A stretch of DNA of 64,000 nt from Cytobacillus oceanisediminis 2691 (GCF_007678455.1 NZ_VEEP01000002.1:167535-231534), one strand, 5' to 3'; numbered from the stretch's first letter, positions 9,534-18,483 are shown. Made by a program: numbers and translations. The notes: generated by a model not told the origin, from the letters alone.

Positions 9534-10394
9534 TTATTCAATGCTTCTCCATAAATAGAGCGAAGCATAGCTTAAATAAGGATTCCACGGCTCCTTGTAT
9601 TTTTCCATCTGGGCAAGGTCTGGCTTGTCATCCAGCTCGAAGTATTTCTTCAAAGCATTCTGGATGCCGATGTCCCCCATCGGGAATAAATTCGGCCTGC
9701 CAAGCGCGAACATCAGGAAGTTTTCCACCGTCCAAGGACCGACACCGCGAATCTTGATTAACTCCTTAGACACTTCGGCATCAGGCATGCTTTTCATTTT
9801 TTCAAAATCAAGCTGGCCAGAAGCTGTCAACTCACCGATTCCGATCACATACTCCGCCTTGCGTCCGCTGAATTGAAACTCACGAAGCTGTTCAACCCTC
9901 AGCCGGGCGACTTTGTCAGGAGAGGGATAGAACCAGACTCCATCGTCCTCTTCACCGAAAGCTTTCACGAACCGTTCTGTCAGAGTAAAGGCAAACTTCA
10001 GATTCACCTGCTGGTGGATAATGCTCTTGATCAAGCTGGAAAACGGATCAAATTCCAGCACAAGCGGGGTTCCAAAATGATCATTGAAAAGATCTTTTAA
10101 CTCTGTCGTCTGAAAATGCTCATGGACTCGAAGCAATTCCACATCCCACTGAAAAATTTCCGTCAGACGATTTAGCGTTTTTTCTTTTTCATCACTGGCG
10201 CGGACAATGAATTCAGGCTTTTCCAGCGTGCCCGTCGCAATGACATCCGCAATGATTTTTTTATCATCAAAAGCAAGCGGCACCCTGACGAGCCGCTGCT
10301 CGATATCAACGGCGTTCAATGGATCAAGTGCAAGCCTGCTTAAGGCCAGGTCAAAATTATAAGGCCCGGTAATGGCCAGCTTTTCTTCCCACAT
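9534..10394 (-). CDS. yfjP: DNA-3-methyladenine glycosylase II (AlkA/YfjP type)
   Basis: Base-excision enzyme of 286 residues that removes alkylated purines. The N-terminal AlkA-like domain (to about 100) precedes the helix-hairpin-helix GPD region with IKIRGVGPWTVENFLMFALG and the catalytic Asp in LFPMGDIGIQ. A TTG two codons upstream is possible, but the ATG fits GAGGGCGG better as a start site. It is probably the first gene of a yfjP-rlmD operon. The position next to rlmD and pdaA follows the B. subtilis order. Confidence 0.9.
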   Translation of the reverse strand: MWEEKLAITGPYNFDLALSRLALDPLNAVDIEQRLVRVPLAFDDKKIIADVIATGTLEKPEFIVRASDEKEKTLNRLTEIFQWDVELLRVHEHFQTTELKDLFNDHFGTPLVLEFDPFSSLIKSIIHQQVNLKFAFTLTERFVKAFGEEDDGVWFYPSPDKVARLRVEQLREFQFSGRKAEYVIGIGELTASGQLDFEKMKSMPDAEVSKELIKIRGVGPWTVENFLMFALGRPNLFPMGDIGIQNALKKYFELDDKPDLAQMEKYKEPWNPYLSYASLYLWRSIE

Positions 10395-10681
10395 ATACAA
10401 ACCGCCCTCATGTATTTTCCCCGTATTATAGCATTTCCGTTCTGTTTTTACGAAAATAGTGCTGATTATCTGGGCGGTATTTGATTTTTATATGTAGGAA
10501 TTGCCATTTTTATTGCCTTGTGTTCAAATGGCGGAATTGTTTTTTTGAAATTAATCGATTGTCGGCTTTCTGGCTGAATTTTGCGTGGGAATTGCCAACT
10601 TATTGTTGAAATCCCCCTTTTATTAAGATGATTCCTGTCTTTCCGGCTGGGTCTAACATCTTTTAGCTGGCCCATTTCTGC

Positions 10682-10797
10682 TTTATTGGCGGAGTTCACA
10701 ACTTTATTGGCGATAATCACTGTTTATTGGCGATTTTTTAATTTTATTGGCGAAAATCACAGGTTTATTGGCGAAAATAAATTTTTATTGGCGAACT
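10682..10797. repeat. Tandem array TTTATTGGCGA, 20-21 bp period, 6 units
   Basis: TTTATTGGCG begins at 10682, 10703, 10723, 10743, 10764 and 10784. Weaker relatives (for example TTTATTGCC near 10509) extend left to about 10480, so the array and its decayed flank occupy most of the 468-base gap between yfjP and pdaA. The last unit runs into GCGAACTGG, which also closes the TATAGCGA array at 37.8 kb. An open frame across the array on the minus strand has no ribosome site and is not a gene. Confidence 0.88.
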
Positions 10798-10820
10798 GGT
10801 AAAAATGCGCCTTTTTTCCA

Positions 10821-10855
10821 ATCGAAAATCCCGGCAACTGTAAAATTGCCGGGAT
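10821..10855 (-). terminator. Terminator of pdaA
   Basis: ATCCCGGCAA pairs with TTGCCGGGAT, with TTTTC following on the minus strand. Confidence 0.85.
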
Positions 10856-10862
10856 CAAACAA

Positions 10863-11672
10863 TCAGTACAGCATCGGATCCTTCATGCCGCCTTTTCTGA
10901 GCATCAGCTCATCAAGATTTTTAAAGTGATAACCCTGTTCTTTCAAATCCCTGATTACCTTCCCAAGTGCATCCGCATTGTCTTTCGAAACTGTGTGCAG
11001 AAGCAGGACGGCACCTGGGTGGACCTGGGTCATGATTTTATCATAGGCATATTGCGCGCCTTTTTGCTGGTCGGTATTCCAGTCAACAAAAGCGAGCGAC
11101 CAGAACACATGAGTATAGCCGGCTTCTTTCGCGACCGCCATTGTCCTTTCGCTGAAAATCCCCCTTGGAGGACGCAGATAGTTCATATGCTTCCTGCCTG
11201 TGATCCTTTCGGTTTCAGCACGGACCATCTCAAGTTCCTTCTTGATTTTTTCATCGCTGATTTGAGTCATGTCAGGATGATGCCAGGAGTGATTGCCGAT
11301 AATATGGCCTTCATTTGCCATCCGGACAACAAGCTCGGGAGCACTTTCAAGATAATGGCCCGTAATGAAAAAAGCTGCAGGGACCTGTTCCTCTTTTAAT
11401 ACATCAAGAATTTTTGCAGTATAACCATTTTCATATCCATTATCAAAGGTCAGGTACAAATCCTTGCTGTTTTTGTCCCCTTTATAAACAGCTCCATGGT
11501 CTTCAAGAATGACCTCGAACATTCTTCCGGCATCAGCCTGCCTCCCATTCCGGCCTTTTTTGAATCCCCAGTGCAGTGGTGAGTTCGAATTTTCTTCCGC
11601 GCCTGTAACAGCCGGCAAAGCAATCAACAGCAGCATCGCGGAAGCAAGCAGTATCTTAACAAACGTTTTCAT
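10863..11672 (-). CDS. pdaA: Polysaccharide deacetylase PdaA (muramic-delta-lactam formation)
   Basis: A 269-residue exported de-N-acetylase. It has a signal peptide (LLASAMLLLIALPAVTGAEE) and a NodB fold from about residue 65. The first motif reads LTFDNGYENGYT, the characteristic PdaA variant of TFDDG, followed by the metal-binding GNHSWHHPDM and the RPPRGIFS and LLLHTVSKDN motifs. In B. subtilis PdaA (YfjS) acts in the developing spore cortex, removing the acetyl group so the muramic delta-lactam needed for germination can form. Its presence implies a spore former. No clear sigma-G promoter could be read upstream. Confidence 0.92.
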   Translation of the reverse strand: MKTFVKILLASAMLLLIALPAVTGAEENSNSPLHWGFKKGRNGRQADAGRMFEVILEDHGAVYKGDKNSKDLYLTFDNGYENGYTAKILDVLKEEQVPAAFFITGHYLESAPELVVRMANEGHIIGNHSWHHPDMTQISDEKIKKELEMVRAETERITGRKHMNYLRPPRGIFSERTMAVAKEAGYTHVFWSLAFVDWNTDQQKGAQYAYDKIMTQVHPGAVLLLHTVSKDNADALGKVIRDLKEQGYHFKNLDELMLRKGGMKDPMLY

Positions 11673-11794
11673 GATGTTCCTCCATTGATGTTTTTCCTTA
11701 TTGTTTGCCAGCAGGGAAAAAAAATTCTACAAATGCATCAACGGGAAACTTTTGCAGTGGTGATAAGGTAATGTGCCGTTACCAGCAATCGAAT

Positions 11795-11834
11795 AAAAAA
11801 GAAGTCTCGCAGCAAACCCAGCGAGACCCCTTTT
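11795..11834 (-). terminator. Terminator of fumarase gene
   Basis: GTCTCGC and GCGAGAC stem with a T-run (TTCTTTTTTATTC) on the minus strand. Confidence 0.88.
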
Positions 11835-11839
11835 AAGTT

Positions 11840-13393
11840 TTACTTATAAACTCGATCGGCGAATTGCGCCAATTTTTCGAGTGATGATTTTTCAACATCT
11901 TCGTGCAGGCTGTTTCCGTGCGAATCCATGGTTACGACTGCGGTAAAGCCTTCGACATTGAGGTGCCACATTGCTTCAGGAATACCGAAGTTCATCAGGT
12001 CAACGCCTTCGACAGACTTGATGCAGTCCGCATAATACTGTGCTGCGCCGCCGATGGCATTCAGGTAAACTCCGCCATGCTCTTGCAAAGCAGCAAGCGT
12101 CTTCTTACCCATTCCGCCTTTTCCGATGACTGCACGGATGCCGAACTTCTTCATGATATCACCCTGATAGGGCTCCTCACGAATACTTGTTGTCGGGCCT
12201 GCAGCCTTCACATGCCAGTTTCCTTCTTCATCCTTCAGCATGACCGGTCCGCAATGGTAAATGACCTGCCCATTCAAGTCGACAGGTGAATCGTGGTCTG
12301 ACAGGTACTTATGGATCGCGTCACGGCCTGTATACATCATGCCATTGATCTGGACGACATCTCCGACCTTGAGTTCACGGATTTGCTCTTCTGTGATAGG
12401 AGCAGTTAATGTGACGACATTCTGTTCTGCCGGTGCTTCGACTGCTGCTGCGATTTCCTGTGCAGCAGGCTGGGCGAAATCAATCTTCTCTCCTTCCTGG
12501 TACATCCATTCCTGAATTTCACCAGTTTCAGGGTTTACGGCTACACCAAGGCGGCGATATGCCCAGCAGTTATACGCAACAGATACGTAAAAGCTTGCCG
12601 GAATGCGGTTCATGACGCCGATTTTGCAGCCAAGAAGCGTCGTTTCACCGCCAAAGCCCATCGTCCCGATTCCAAGCTTGTTGGCATTTTCCATGACATA
12701 CTCTTCAAGGTCATGTAGTTCTGGATTTGGATTGACATCATCTACAGTACGGAATAATTGCTCCTTCGCAAGGTCATATCCAGAAGAACGGTCACCGCCA
12801 ATGCCGACCCCAATGAAGCCTGCGCTGCAGCCTTGTCCCTGGGCCTGATAAACCGAATGCATGATACATTTGCGTATTCCGTCAAGGTCGCGTCCAGCGC
12901 GGCCGAGTCCTTCCAATTCAGCAGGAAGGCTGTATTGGATATTTTTATTTTCACAGCCGCCGCCCTTTAAAATCAGACGTGCGTCAATATAGTCTTTTTC
13001 CCATTGCTCAAACTTGATGACAGGAGTGCCGCCGCCAAGATTGTCGCCGCTGTTCTCACCTGTCAATGAATCAACAGAGTTCGGGCGCAGCTTGCCATCC
13101 TTGGTAGCCTGGGCAATCGCATTGTAAATCGCCTTTTTCATCTCAAGCTGGTTTGCACTTACAGGAGTCTTGATTTTAAAGGTTGGAAGACCAGTATCCT
13201 GGCAAATCGGCGAAACATTATCATCCGCCATTTTGATGTTGTTGGTGATCGTATCCAGGCTCATCGCCGAGCGCGTCCCCGCGTTTTCACGCTCTGCCGC
13301 CGCTTTGATGGCCCGGCGGACATCCTTAGGAAGGTTCGTGGATGTTTCAACAACTAACTGGTACATGCTTTCCTGGAACTTTTCGATATTCAT
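11840..13393 (-). CDS. fumA: Class I (iron-sulfur) fumarate hydratase
   Basis: Interconverts fumarate and L-malate in the TCA cycle. The protein is 517 residues with the alpha and beta parts fused, as in FumA/FumB. The alpha part carries cysteine motifs SPICQDTGLPTF, KGGGCENKN and TTLLGCKIGV that can bind the oxygen-sensitive [4Fe-4S] cluster. A linker rich in Ala/Glu (about 305-325) joins it to the beta part with KAAGPTTSIREEPY and GKGGMGKKT. Most Bacillus use class II FumC, so a class I enzyme is notable and fits a bacterium with an anaerobic respiratory life. It is monocistronic. Confidence 0.93.
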   Translation of the reverse strand: MNIEKFQESMYQLVVETSTNLPKDVRRAIKAAAERENAGTRSAMSLDTITNNIKMADDNVSPICQDTGLPTFKIKTPVSANQLEMKKAIYNAIAQATKDGKLRPNSVDSLTGENSGDNLGGGTPVIKFEQWEKDYIDARLILKGGGCENKNIQYSLPAELEGLGRAGRDLDGIRKCIMHSVYQAQGQGCSAGFIGVGIGGDRSSGYDLAKEQLFRTVDDVNPNPELHDLEEYVMENANKLGIGTMGFGGETTLLGCKIGVMNRIPASFYVSVAYNCWAYRRLGVAVNPETGEIQEWMYQEGEKIDFAQPAAQEIAAAVEAPAEQNVVTLTAPITEEQIRELKVGDVVQINGMMYTGRDAIHKYLSDHDSPVDLNGQVIYHCGPVMLKDEEGNWHVKAAGPTTSIREEPYQGDIMKKFGIRAVIGKGGMGKKTLAALQEHGGVYLNAIGGAAQYYADCIKSVEGVDLMNFGIPEAMWHLNVEGFTAVVTMDSHGNSLHEDVEKSSLEKLAQFADRVYK

Positions 13394-13519
13394 CTGTCTA
13401 CCCCTCTCCCCATGTTTGCTGTCTCTTTATATGTGAAAGCTTTATAACAATTTCTCCGATATCATTATACTCCTATCAACCATCTATTTAAAGATGAAAG
13501 TGGAATCGGTTACAAACAG

Positions 13520-13735
13520 AAAAGCGGAAGCGCCTTGGTCAGCCCCGACAAGCGTTGGAGGGCCGACCACTGAAGTCGCTCTTTGACTTCATTGGGCGGA
13601 CCGAAACGCTCGAGGGGCTAGGTGCTGAAGCTGGACACAGAAAAGCGCAAGCGCCTTGGACAGCCTCGACAAGCATTGGTCGCTGGAGCTGGACAGAGAA
13701 AAGCCATGCTCGTTGGTCAGCTCCGAAAAGACGCT
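13520..13735. repeat. Dispersed structured repeat, one full and two partial copies
   Basis: A roughly 120-bp element starts AAAGCGGAAGCGCCTTGGTC, contains the inner inverted repeat GAAGTCGCTCTTTGACTTC and ends near CTGAAGCTGGACA (13520-13640). A shortened copy (13641-13697) and a fragment (to 13735) follow. A second full copy lies at 30004-30121. The arms can fold into one long imperfect hairpin. Elements of this look are common between genes in Bacillus and Geobacillus; I know no assigned function. It accounts for the gap between the fumarase and SE1561 genes. Confidence 0.85.
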
Positions 13736-13738
13736 AAC

Positions 13739-13770
13739 ATAAAAAAGAGACCTCATAAAAAGGTCTCTTA
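13739..13770 (-). terminator. Terminator of SE1561-family gene
   Basis: GAGACCT and AAGGTCTC stem with TTTTTT on the minus strand; the stem overlaps the stop codon. Confidence 0.85.
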
Positions 13771-13953
13771 CAAATCGCGGTTTTTGAATTCGCGGCATTT
13801 GGCATCCATTTCTTCGACGATTTGGATCATGCGGTCGATATCCTCGAGATCCGTTTCTTCCGGATCAATCGCTTCAAGCAATTCAGCGAACATATCCAAA
13901 CGCTGCTTAAGGAATACAACCTGAGTATTTTTATCATTTATCTGGCTTCCCAC
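13768..13953 (-). CDS. SE1561-family small protein
   Basis: A 61-residue helical acidic protein of the SE1561 family found across Bacilli; function unknown. The conserved stretch is LKQRLDMFAELLEAIDPEET followed by EDIDRMIQIVEEMDAKCREF. The GTG start is chosen because AAAGGAGCG lies 7 bases upstream and the family begins with (M)GSQIxDK. It is a single gene with its own terminator. Confidence 0.8.
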   Translation of the reverse strand: MGSQINDKNTQVVFLKQRLDMFAELLEAIDPEETDLEDIDRMIQIVEEMDAKCREFKNRDL

Positions 13954-14137
13954 TATTCTCGCTCCTTTCACTACCGTTAACATCCTACCGAAAAATGGGC
14001 GATTGTGCAATATTTATCAGAATGCATGCTGTCCATTTGGGCTTTTGCAAAACCCTTTTATTATTGGATAGTATTCCCCCCTATCGCAATATGTTTGCGC
14101 AGGCTTTTTCAGGAAAAAACATATATGAGGTGATAAA

Positions 14138-14641
14138 ATGATATTTAATTCTTGGGATGCCGTCTGGCGTACCCTTGTTGTCGGTGTCCTTGCTTACGGG
14201 GCCCTTGTTTTATTGTTGCGTGTTTCTGGTAAACGTACGCTGTCCAAGATGAATGCTTTCGATTTGATTGTCACGGTCGCACTGGGGTCTACCCTGGCGA
14301 CAATCCTTTTGAATAAAAAAGTGGCCCTTATTGAGGGAGTTTCAGCATTCTTTATTTTAATTGGTCTGCAATATGTTGTGGCATGGCTGTCGATACGTTC
14401 AGACGGTTTCAAAAAGCTGATTAAATCGGATCCCCAATTGTTATTTTACCGCGGGAATTACTTAAAGAAAAAAATCACCAAAGAACGTGTTTTGGATGTG
14501 GAAATCCTTCAGGCAGCACGTTCCAGCGGCATCAATTCAATGGACCAGGTGGAAGCTGTCGTCCTTGAAACAGACGGCAGCATTTCTGTAATCAAAAAAT
14601 CGGATTCAGAAACGGACACGCTTTCCAGTGTGGATAAATAA
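14138..14641 (+). CDS. DUF421 membrane protein (YetF/YrbG-like, short form)
   Basis: A 167-residue protein with three N-terminal membrane helices (about 10-30, 38-58, 62-80), including the conserved GKRTLSKMNAFDLIVTVALG of DUF421 proteins, then a small cytoplasmic domain with DPQLLFYRGNYLKKKITKERV and GSISVIKK. B. subtilis has several paralogues, some exported under sporulation control; the molecular function is uncertain. The start follows TGAGGTGATAAA. It converges on the gamma-glutamyltransferase gene and shares a terminator with it. Confidence 0.85.
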   Translation: MIFNSWDAVWRTLVVGVLAYGALVLLLRVSGKRTLSKMNAFDLIVTVALGSTLATILLNKKVALIEGVSAFFILIGLQYVVAWLSIRSDGFKKLIKSDPQLLFYRGNYLKKKITKERVLDVEILQAARSSGINSMDQVEAVVLETDGSISVIKKSDSETDTLSSVDK

Positions 14642-14643
14642 GA

Positions 14644-14677
14644 GAAGCAGGCTGAAAAAATTCCAGCCTGCTTTTTG
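14644..14677. terminator. Bidirectional terminator
   Basis: AGCAGGCTG and CAGCCTGCT form a 9-bp stem with A- and T-runs on either side, between convergent genes. Confidence 0.9.
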
Positions 14678-14681
14678 GTTC

Positions 14682-16367
14682 TTATTCATCCAGTCCGGTT
14701 GCTTTCCCTTCCCTGCTGGAATCGGCAGCTCCATAGAGGATACCTTTTTCACGATCGAATTTGATGGCCTGGACATTTCCAAGCGGGAATGGACCATCGG
14801 CAAATTCGAAGCCCTTTGATTCCATCTCACCTTTTGCTTCCATGCTGATGCCCGACTCCCAGCCAATCAGCGGGCCGGTACTATTGAAGATTCTCGGCTC
14901 CTCGATGGCCTCTTTCAGGTCCATGCCAAAATCAAGAACATTGACAATCGTCTGGAATACGGAGCCTACGATTGTTGGCCCGCCAGGTGATCCCAATGTC
15001 AAAACAGGCTCATCTTCCTTGAAGACAATGGTTGGCGTCTTGCAGCTCACAGGCCTCTTTCCTGGCTGGATTTCATTCAGGCCGCCAGGAATAGCATCAA
15101 AGTCAGTCATTTCATTGTTTAAAACGAAGCCATGATCCTTGACCATGATTCCAGAACCGAACGGGTGCTCAACGGTAGAAGTGCAGGCAACGATATTGCC
15201 CCACTTGTCCGTTACCGTGAAATGAGTCGTTTCGCTTCTTTCTCTTTCAGGCTCGAAAGGCTGGCGGACAATATTAATTTCCTTACCCTCCCCGTAAACC
15301 CATGGATTACCAAAATCAATTGCATCGTTCCTGCGTTCCCAATTAATCAATTTTCGCCGCTCAGCAAGGTATTCCTCACTCAGCAACCCTTTTAACGGAA
15401 TATCACCAAACTCCGGATCACCTGAAAAGGCGATTTTATCGGAAAAAGCAATCCTCATGGCTTCTGTAAATAAGTAATACTTTTCCCATGATTTCACATC
15501 ATACTTGCTGAGATCAAAACCTTCGAGGATTTTCAAAATCTGCAGCATCGTTGTCCCGCCTGCACTCGGCATATTGGAAGAAGCAATTTTATAATCCCGA
15601 TAAGTTCCCCAAACAGGTTCATCAATGGAGATTTCATAATCCTTTAAATCTGACATCTCCATGATTCCGCCAAGCTCTTTTAGTGTAGAAATAATGGCTT
15701 CTCCAATTTCCCCTTCATAGAACGCTTCGATGCCATCACGCTGAAGGATTCGGAATGTTTTCGCCAGGTGTTCCTTCTGGTAGACATCCCCTTCCTTAAG
15801 CGACTTCCCGCCCGGCATAAATAATTCCTTCGCATGATCACCGAGCCGATAGTCGAAAGTATTAAGACTTTCTTCCATAATCCAGTTGACCTCTACTCCT
15901 TTTTCTGCAGCCTGGGCAGCTGGTTCGATCAATTCGGCAAGCGGTTTTGTGCCATACTCCTTCCTTGCCGCTTCCATTGCTTTCAATATACCTGGAACCC
16001 CGACACCTGTAGCATGCGTAGACCTCTTTTTAAACGGAATGACTTCACCTTTTTCATCTAAAAAAAGTTCTGGGTGTGCGGCTTTCGGTGCTCTTGTATG
16101 ACCATCAAAAATTTTCGTGGTTTTGCTTTCCGCATGATAAACCATGAAAAATCCGCTGCCGCCAATTCCTGTCATCATCGGTTCTCCGACATTCAGGCCG
16201 AATTGGATGGCGATCGCTGCATCGATGGCGTTGCCGCCGTCACGCAGTATTTTTTCCGCTGCATTCGTTGCAATTGGGTGCGCTGAAGCAGCCATTGCAA
16301 TTTTCCCCGTTGCAGTTTCTCTATCATAATCACACCTGTTAGAGCGTGGTTTAAATTCCTTTTCCAT
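14682..16367 (-). CDS. ywrD: Gamma-glutamyltransferase, cytoplasmic type (YwrD-like)
   Basis: N-terminal nucleophile hydrolase of 561 residues. It should self-cleave before the Thr in SETTHFTVTDKWGN (near residue 385); the glycine motifs GIGGSGFFMVY and GSPGGPTIVGSVFQT are also present. No signal peptide is seen, unlike secreted Ggt, matching B. subtilis YwrD. Substrates would be gamma-glutamyl compounds such as glutathione-like thiols. The start is decided by AGGAGG, which is 8 bases from the chosen ATG but only 2 bases from an ATG two codons upstream. Confidence 0.88.
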   Translation of the reverse strand: MEKEFKPRSNRCDYDRETATGKIAMAASAHPIATNAAEKILRDGGNAIDAAIAIQFGLNVGEPMMTGIGGSGFFMVYHAESKTTKIFDGHTRAPKAAHPELFLDEKGEVIPFKKRSTHATGVGVPGILKAMEAARKEYGTKPLAELIEPAAQAAEKGVEVNWIMEESLNTFDYRLGDHAKELFMPGGKSLKEGDVYQKEHLAKTFRILQRDGIEAFYEGEIGEAIISTLKELGGIMEMSDLKDYEISIDEPVWGTYRDYKIASSNMPSAGGTTMLQILKILEGFDLSKYDVKSWEKYYLFTEAMRIAFSDKIAFSGDPEFGDIPLKGLLSEEYLAERRKLINWERRNDAIDFGNPWVYGEGKEINIVRQPFEPERERSETTHFTVTDKWGNIVACTSTVEHPFGSGIMVKDHGFVLNNEMTDFDAIPGGLNEIQPGKRPVSCKTPTIVFKEDEPVLTLGSPGGPTIVGSVFQTIVNVLDFGMDLKEAIEEPRIFNSTGPLIGWESGISMEAKGEMESKGFEFADGPFPLGNVQAIKFDREKGILYGAADSSREGKATGLDE

Positions 16368-16383
16368 TGACATAGCCTCCTAA

Positions 16384-16406
16384 ATTAACTGACTGTACTA
16401 GTTAAT
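16384..16406. promoter_or_regulatory. Inverted repeat upstream of gamma-glutamyltransferase
   Basis: ATTAACT-N9-AGTTAAT, perfect 7-bp arms, lies just upstream of the ribosome site. It could be an operator; the regulator is unknown. Confidence 0.4.
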
Positions 16407-16456
16407 ACCCTCGTAGCTAAATAAAGAAACAAGCAAATATATGGGATGGTTGACAG

Positions 16457-16486
16457 CAAAAAACCAGTCCTTGTCCAGGACTGGCT
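16457..16486 (-). terminator. Terminator of YtxH-domain gene
   Basis: CCAGTCC-ttgtcca-GGACTGG with TTTTTTG on the minus strand. Confidence 0.88.
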
Positions 16487-16502
16487 TTAGTATTCGCATT
16501 AA

Positions 16503-17297
16503 TTAGCGGTTATTATCATTTTTTTGGTTTTCTGGCGATACTGTGAAGGCATTTGAGGTATTTCCTAGCCCTGTTGTATCAGACGGTTGGCTTTCCATAC
16601 CAGTAGCATACGCATCAGCAGCATGGCTTGATCCAGTGTTTGAAGAGTCAGATTCAGTAGCAGAATTGACCACCGGGTTGTCCATTGCGGTTGCTCCTGC
16701 TTCCTTCACTTTTGATCCAACATCCTTAAGCTCTTCCTTTGCGTTCATGACGGTTTGCACAGCATCAGAGGAATTGGACTTTGCTTCATTCATCTTGCTG
16801 AATACATCATCATTCAGGCGCTGGTAAAGGTTTTGAGCATCACTGATCGCTTCTTTTAAAATGCTGGAAGCTTCCCTGAAGCTGCTCATCATCTGCTCCT
16901 TCACATCAGAAGGATTGTTCTTCACTTCGCTGATGACATTCATTGATGTGTCTTTTGCATTGACCGCCTTGTCCTTTACCTTTGTGCGCGTATTGGAGTC
17001 AAGCATCGCCATTGCTCCGCCGATTGCAGCTCCAATCAGCACACCCTTCATCAGCTTACTGTTCGAAGACTTAGAGCTGCTGGAGTCATCATATGAATAG
17101 CTGCTGGAGTAGCCGCCCATTGATGAATTGTTTGAATACGAATTACCGGAATTGGTGCTTGCGTAAGTTGTTGTTCCAGTTGTTGGATCATATGATGCAT
17201 TCTCCGTTGATGAAGTGTACATGTTGTTGTTCATATTGTAAGAGTTTGAATTGTTGCCCATTGGATTTTGGTTGTTAGAAAGAATATTGTCAGACAT
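16503..17297 (-). CDS. YtxH-domain general stress protein, Ser/Asn-rich
   Basis: A 264-residue protein. Residues 1-78 are low-complexity Asn/Ser/Tyr. A glycine-zipper hydrophobic segment, LMKGVLIGAAIGGAMAMLD (about 82-100), is typical of YtxH proteins, and then a long amphipathic helical region with DVKEQMMSSFREASSILKEA follows. The tail is again Ser/Asn-rich. YtxH homologues in B. subtilis belong to the general stress regulon, and here a near-perfect sigma-B promoter lies upstream. The molecular role is unknown. A second YtxH gene lies at 27.1 kb. Confidence 0.8.
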   Translation of the reverse strand: MSDNILSNNQNPMGNNSNSYNMNNNMYTSSTENASYDPTTGTTTYASTNSGNSYSNNSSMGGYSSSYSYDDSSSSKSSNSKLMKGVLIGAAIGGAMAMLDSNTRTKVKDKAVNAKDTSMNVISEVKNNPSDVKEQMMSSFREASSILKEAISDAQNLYQRLNDDVFSKMNEAKSNSSDAVQTVMNAKEELKDVGSKVKEAGATAMDNPVVNSATESDSSNTGSSHAADAYATGMESQPSDTTGLGNTSNAFTVSPENQKNDNNR

Positions 17298-17346
17298 AAT
17301 CTATTTCCTCCTTAATTTTGTTGAGTTAATTTGTTATGTCTATCTA

Positions 17347-17372
17347 ATTCCCGGCATGTACAGGCGTTAAAC
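17347..17372 (-). promoter_or_regulatory. Sigma-B promoter of the YtxH gene
   Basis: GTTTAA-N14-GGGAAT on the minus strand, an exact match to the sigma-B consensus, about 50 bases upstream of the start codon. Confidence 0.85.
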
Positions 17373-17420
17373 AGGATATATCTACCTTTTGTCAAGAGGA
17401 AAAAATTACTAACAGGCATT

Positions 17421-17490
17421 AAAAAAAGCCTGGTTTCTTTTCAGAAATACCAGGCTCACTCATTACCTGGTTCGTTTTTGATACCAGGCT
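17421..17490 (-). terminator. Two tandem hairpins after yfkD
   Basis: The distal hairpin (17421-17456, AGCCTGGTATTTC with GAAACCAGGCT) is followed by TTTTTTT on the minus strand. A proximal related hairpin (17465-17490, CCTGGT arms) lacks a T-run. The two look like duplicated versions of one terminator. Confidence 0.8.
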
Positions 17491-17509
17491 TATCTATTAT
17501 ATCGAAGAC

Positions 17510-18343
17510 TTATCTCGGCCGTTCACTGGAAACGAAGCCAAAGCTGACATGGTCCTGAACCGGAATCCATGCTCCAATCCCTTGTGATACAACATTTTTG
17601 ACAACAATGAATTTCTTGCTGCCTTTTAGCATCAGGTAAACCTCGCCATATGTGACCTTGCCTTTTTCATTGATGGCTGGTGCGTAGGCATAAAGATACC
17701 CGAGACGCTTCGGCTGGATATTGTAGATATGGTCTTTTTTCGTACCGGCACCTACAATCGTTTCAAATGCAAGCGGCAGACCTGATTTCTTTGCTGCTTG
17801 CAACAGCATCATTTTCTGCACATCTTCCGCATTCTTGATTTTCGCCGTCAAACCGCCCTTCACTACCTTTTGCTGCTCCTGAACATAATGGATTTGATAA
17901 ATAGCATTCCCGCCGCGATTGTCGAAATAATTGGTATTGATTTTCTGGAATTCCCAGTTCGGTGAGGTTTCTTGCGACTCATAATTCAATGGCCACTCAC
18001 CAAGGTAAACAATCGCCCGGTAGCCGATGGCGAATGGAGTGCTGTTGATGGATGTTTCATTCAGCATCCGAATCAAATCAGGATTCTCGATCTTCACCTT
18101 CGACGTTTTAATCAAATTCTTGGTAAGCTCACTTGGCTGAAGGAAAGGCAAGTCTTCAGTCGGGTTCGGATACGTATTATCCTTCGTGATATTCATTACT
18201 GAATTCGGGATCACATACTTCGCATTTTCCGCCTGCTTTGGCTGGGGCGCTTTTTTCGCCTTCCCTTCCTCAGCAAAACCAACTGCTAAAATAGACATCA
18301 TGAAAACCATCGTCATAACAAGGATAGCTGCTGCTTTTTTCAT
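17510..18343 (-). CDS. yfkD: YfkD-family exported protein
   Basis: A 277-residue protein with a signal peptide (AAILVMTMVFMMSILAVGFA) and the YfkD domain through the rest (YVIPNSVMNITKDNTYPNP, IGYRAIVYLGEWPLNYES, SFGFVSSERP). The function is unknown. The order yfkD-chaA-yfkF follows B. subtilis, though a YczE-like gene is inserted here. It has its own promoter gap and terminator. Confidence 0.85.
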   Translation of the reverse strand: MKKAAAILVMTMVFMMSILAVGFAEEGKAKKAPQPKQAENAKYVIPNSVMNITKDNTYPNPTEDLPFLQPSELTKNLIKTSKVKIENPDLIRMLNETSINSTPFAIGYRAIVYLGEWPLNYESQETSPNWEFQKINTNYFDNRGGNAIYQIHYVQEQQKVVKGGLTAKIKNAEDVQKMMLLQAAKKSGLPLAFETIVGAGTKKDHIYNIQPKRLGYLYAYAPAINEKGKVTYGEVYLMLKGSKKFIVVKNVVSQGIGAWIPVQDHVSFGFVSSERPR

Positions 18344-18428
18344 CGGTGTATACTCCTTTCACTACAGGAAACTTTTAAGTTTGTTCATAGTGTTTTCGGA
18401 GTTCCGCCACTTTATCCAAAGTTTGTTG

Positions 18429-18463
18429 AAAAAAAGAGGTTCTGCCAGATGAGCAGAACCTCA
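18429..18463 (-). terminator. Terminator of yczE-like gene
   Basis: GAGGTTCTGC and GCAGAACCTC stem, then TTTTTTT on the minus strand. Confidence 0.9.
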
Positions 18464-18483
18464 GGAATTAAATTATGAAATAA

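Noticed and set aside
10466-10720. An 84-codon frame on the minus strand between yfjP and pdaA
   Set aside because: It runs through the TTTATTGGCGA repeats and their decayed flank, lacks a ribosome site and has repeat-derived composition.
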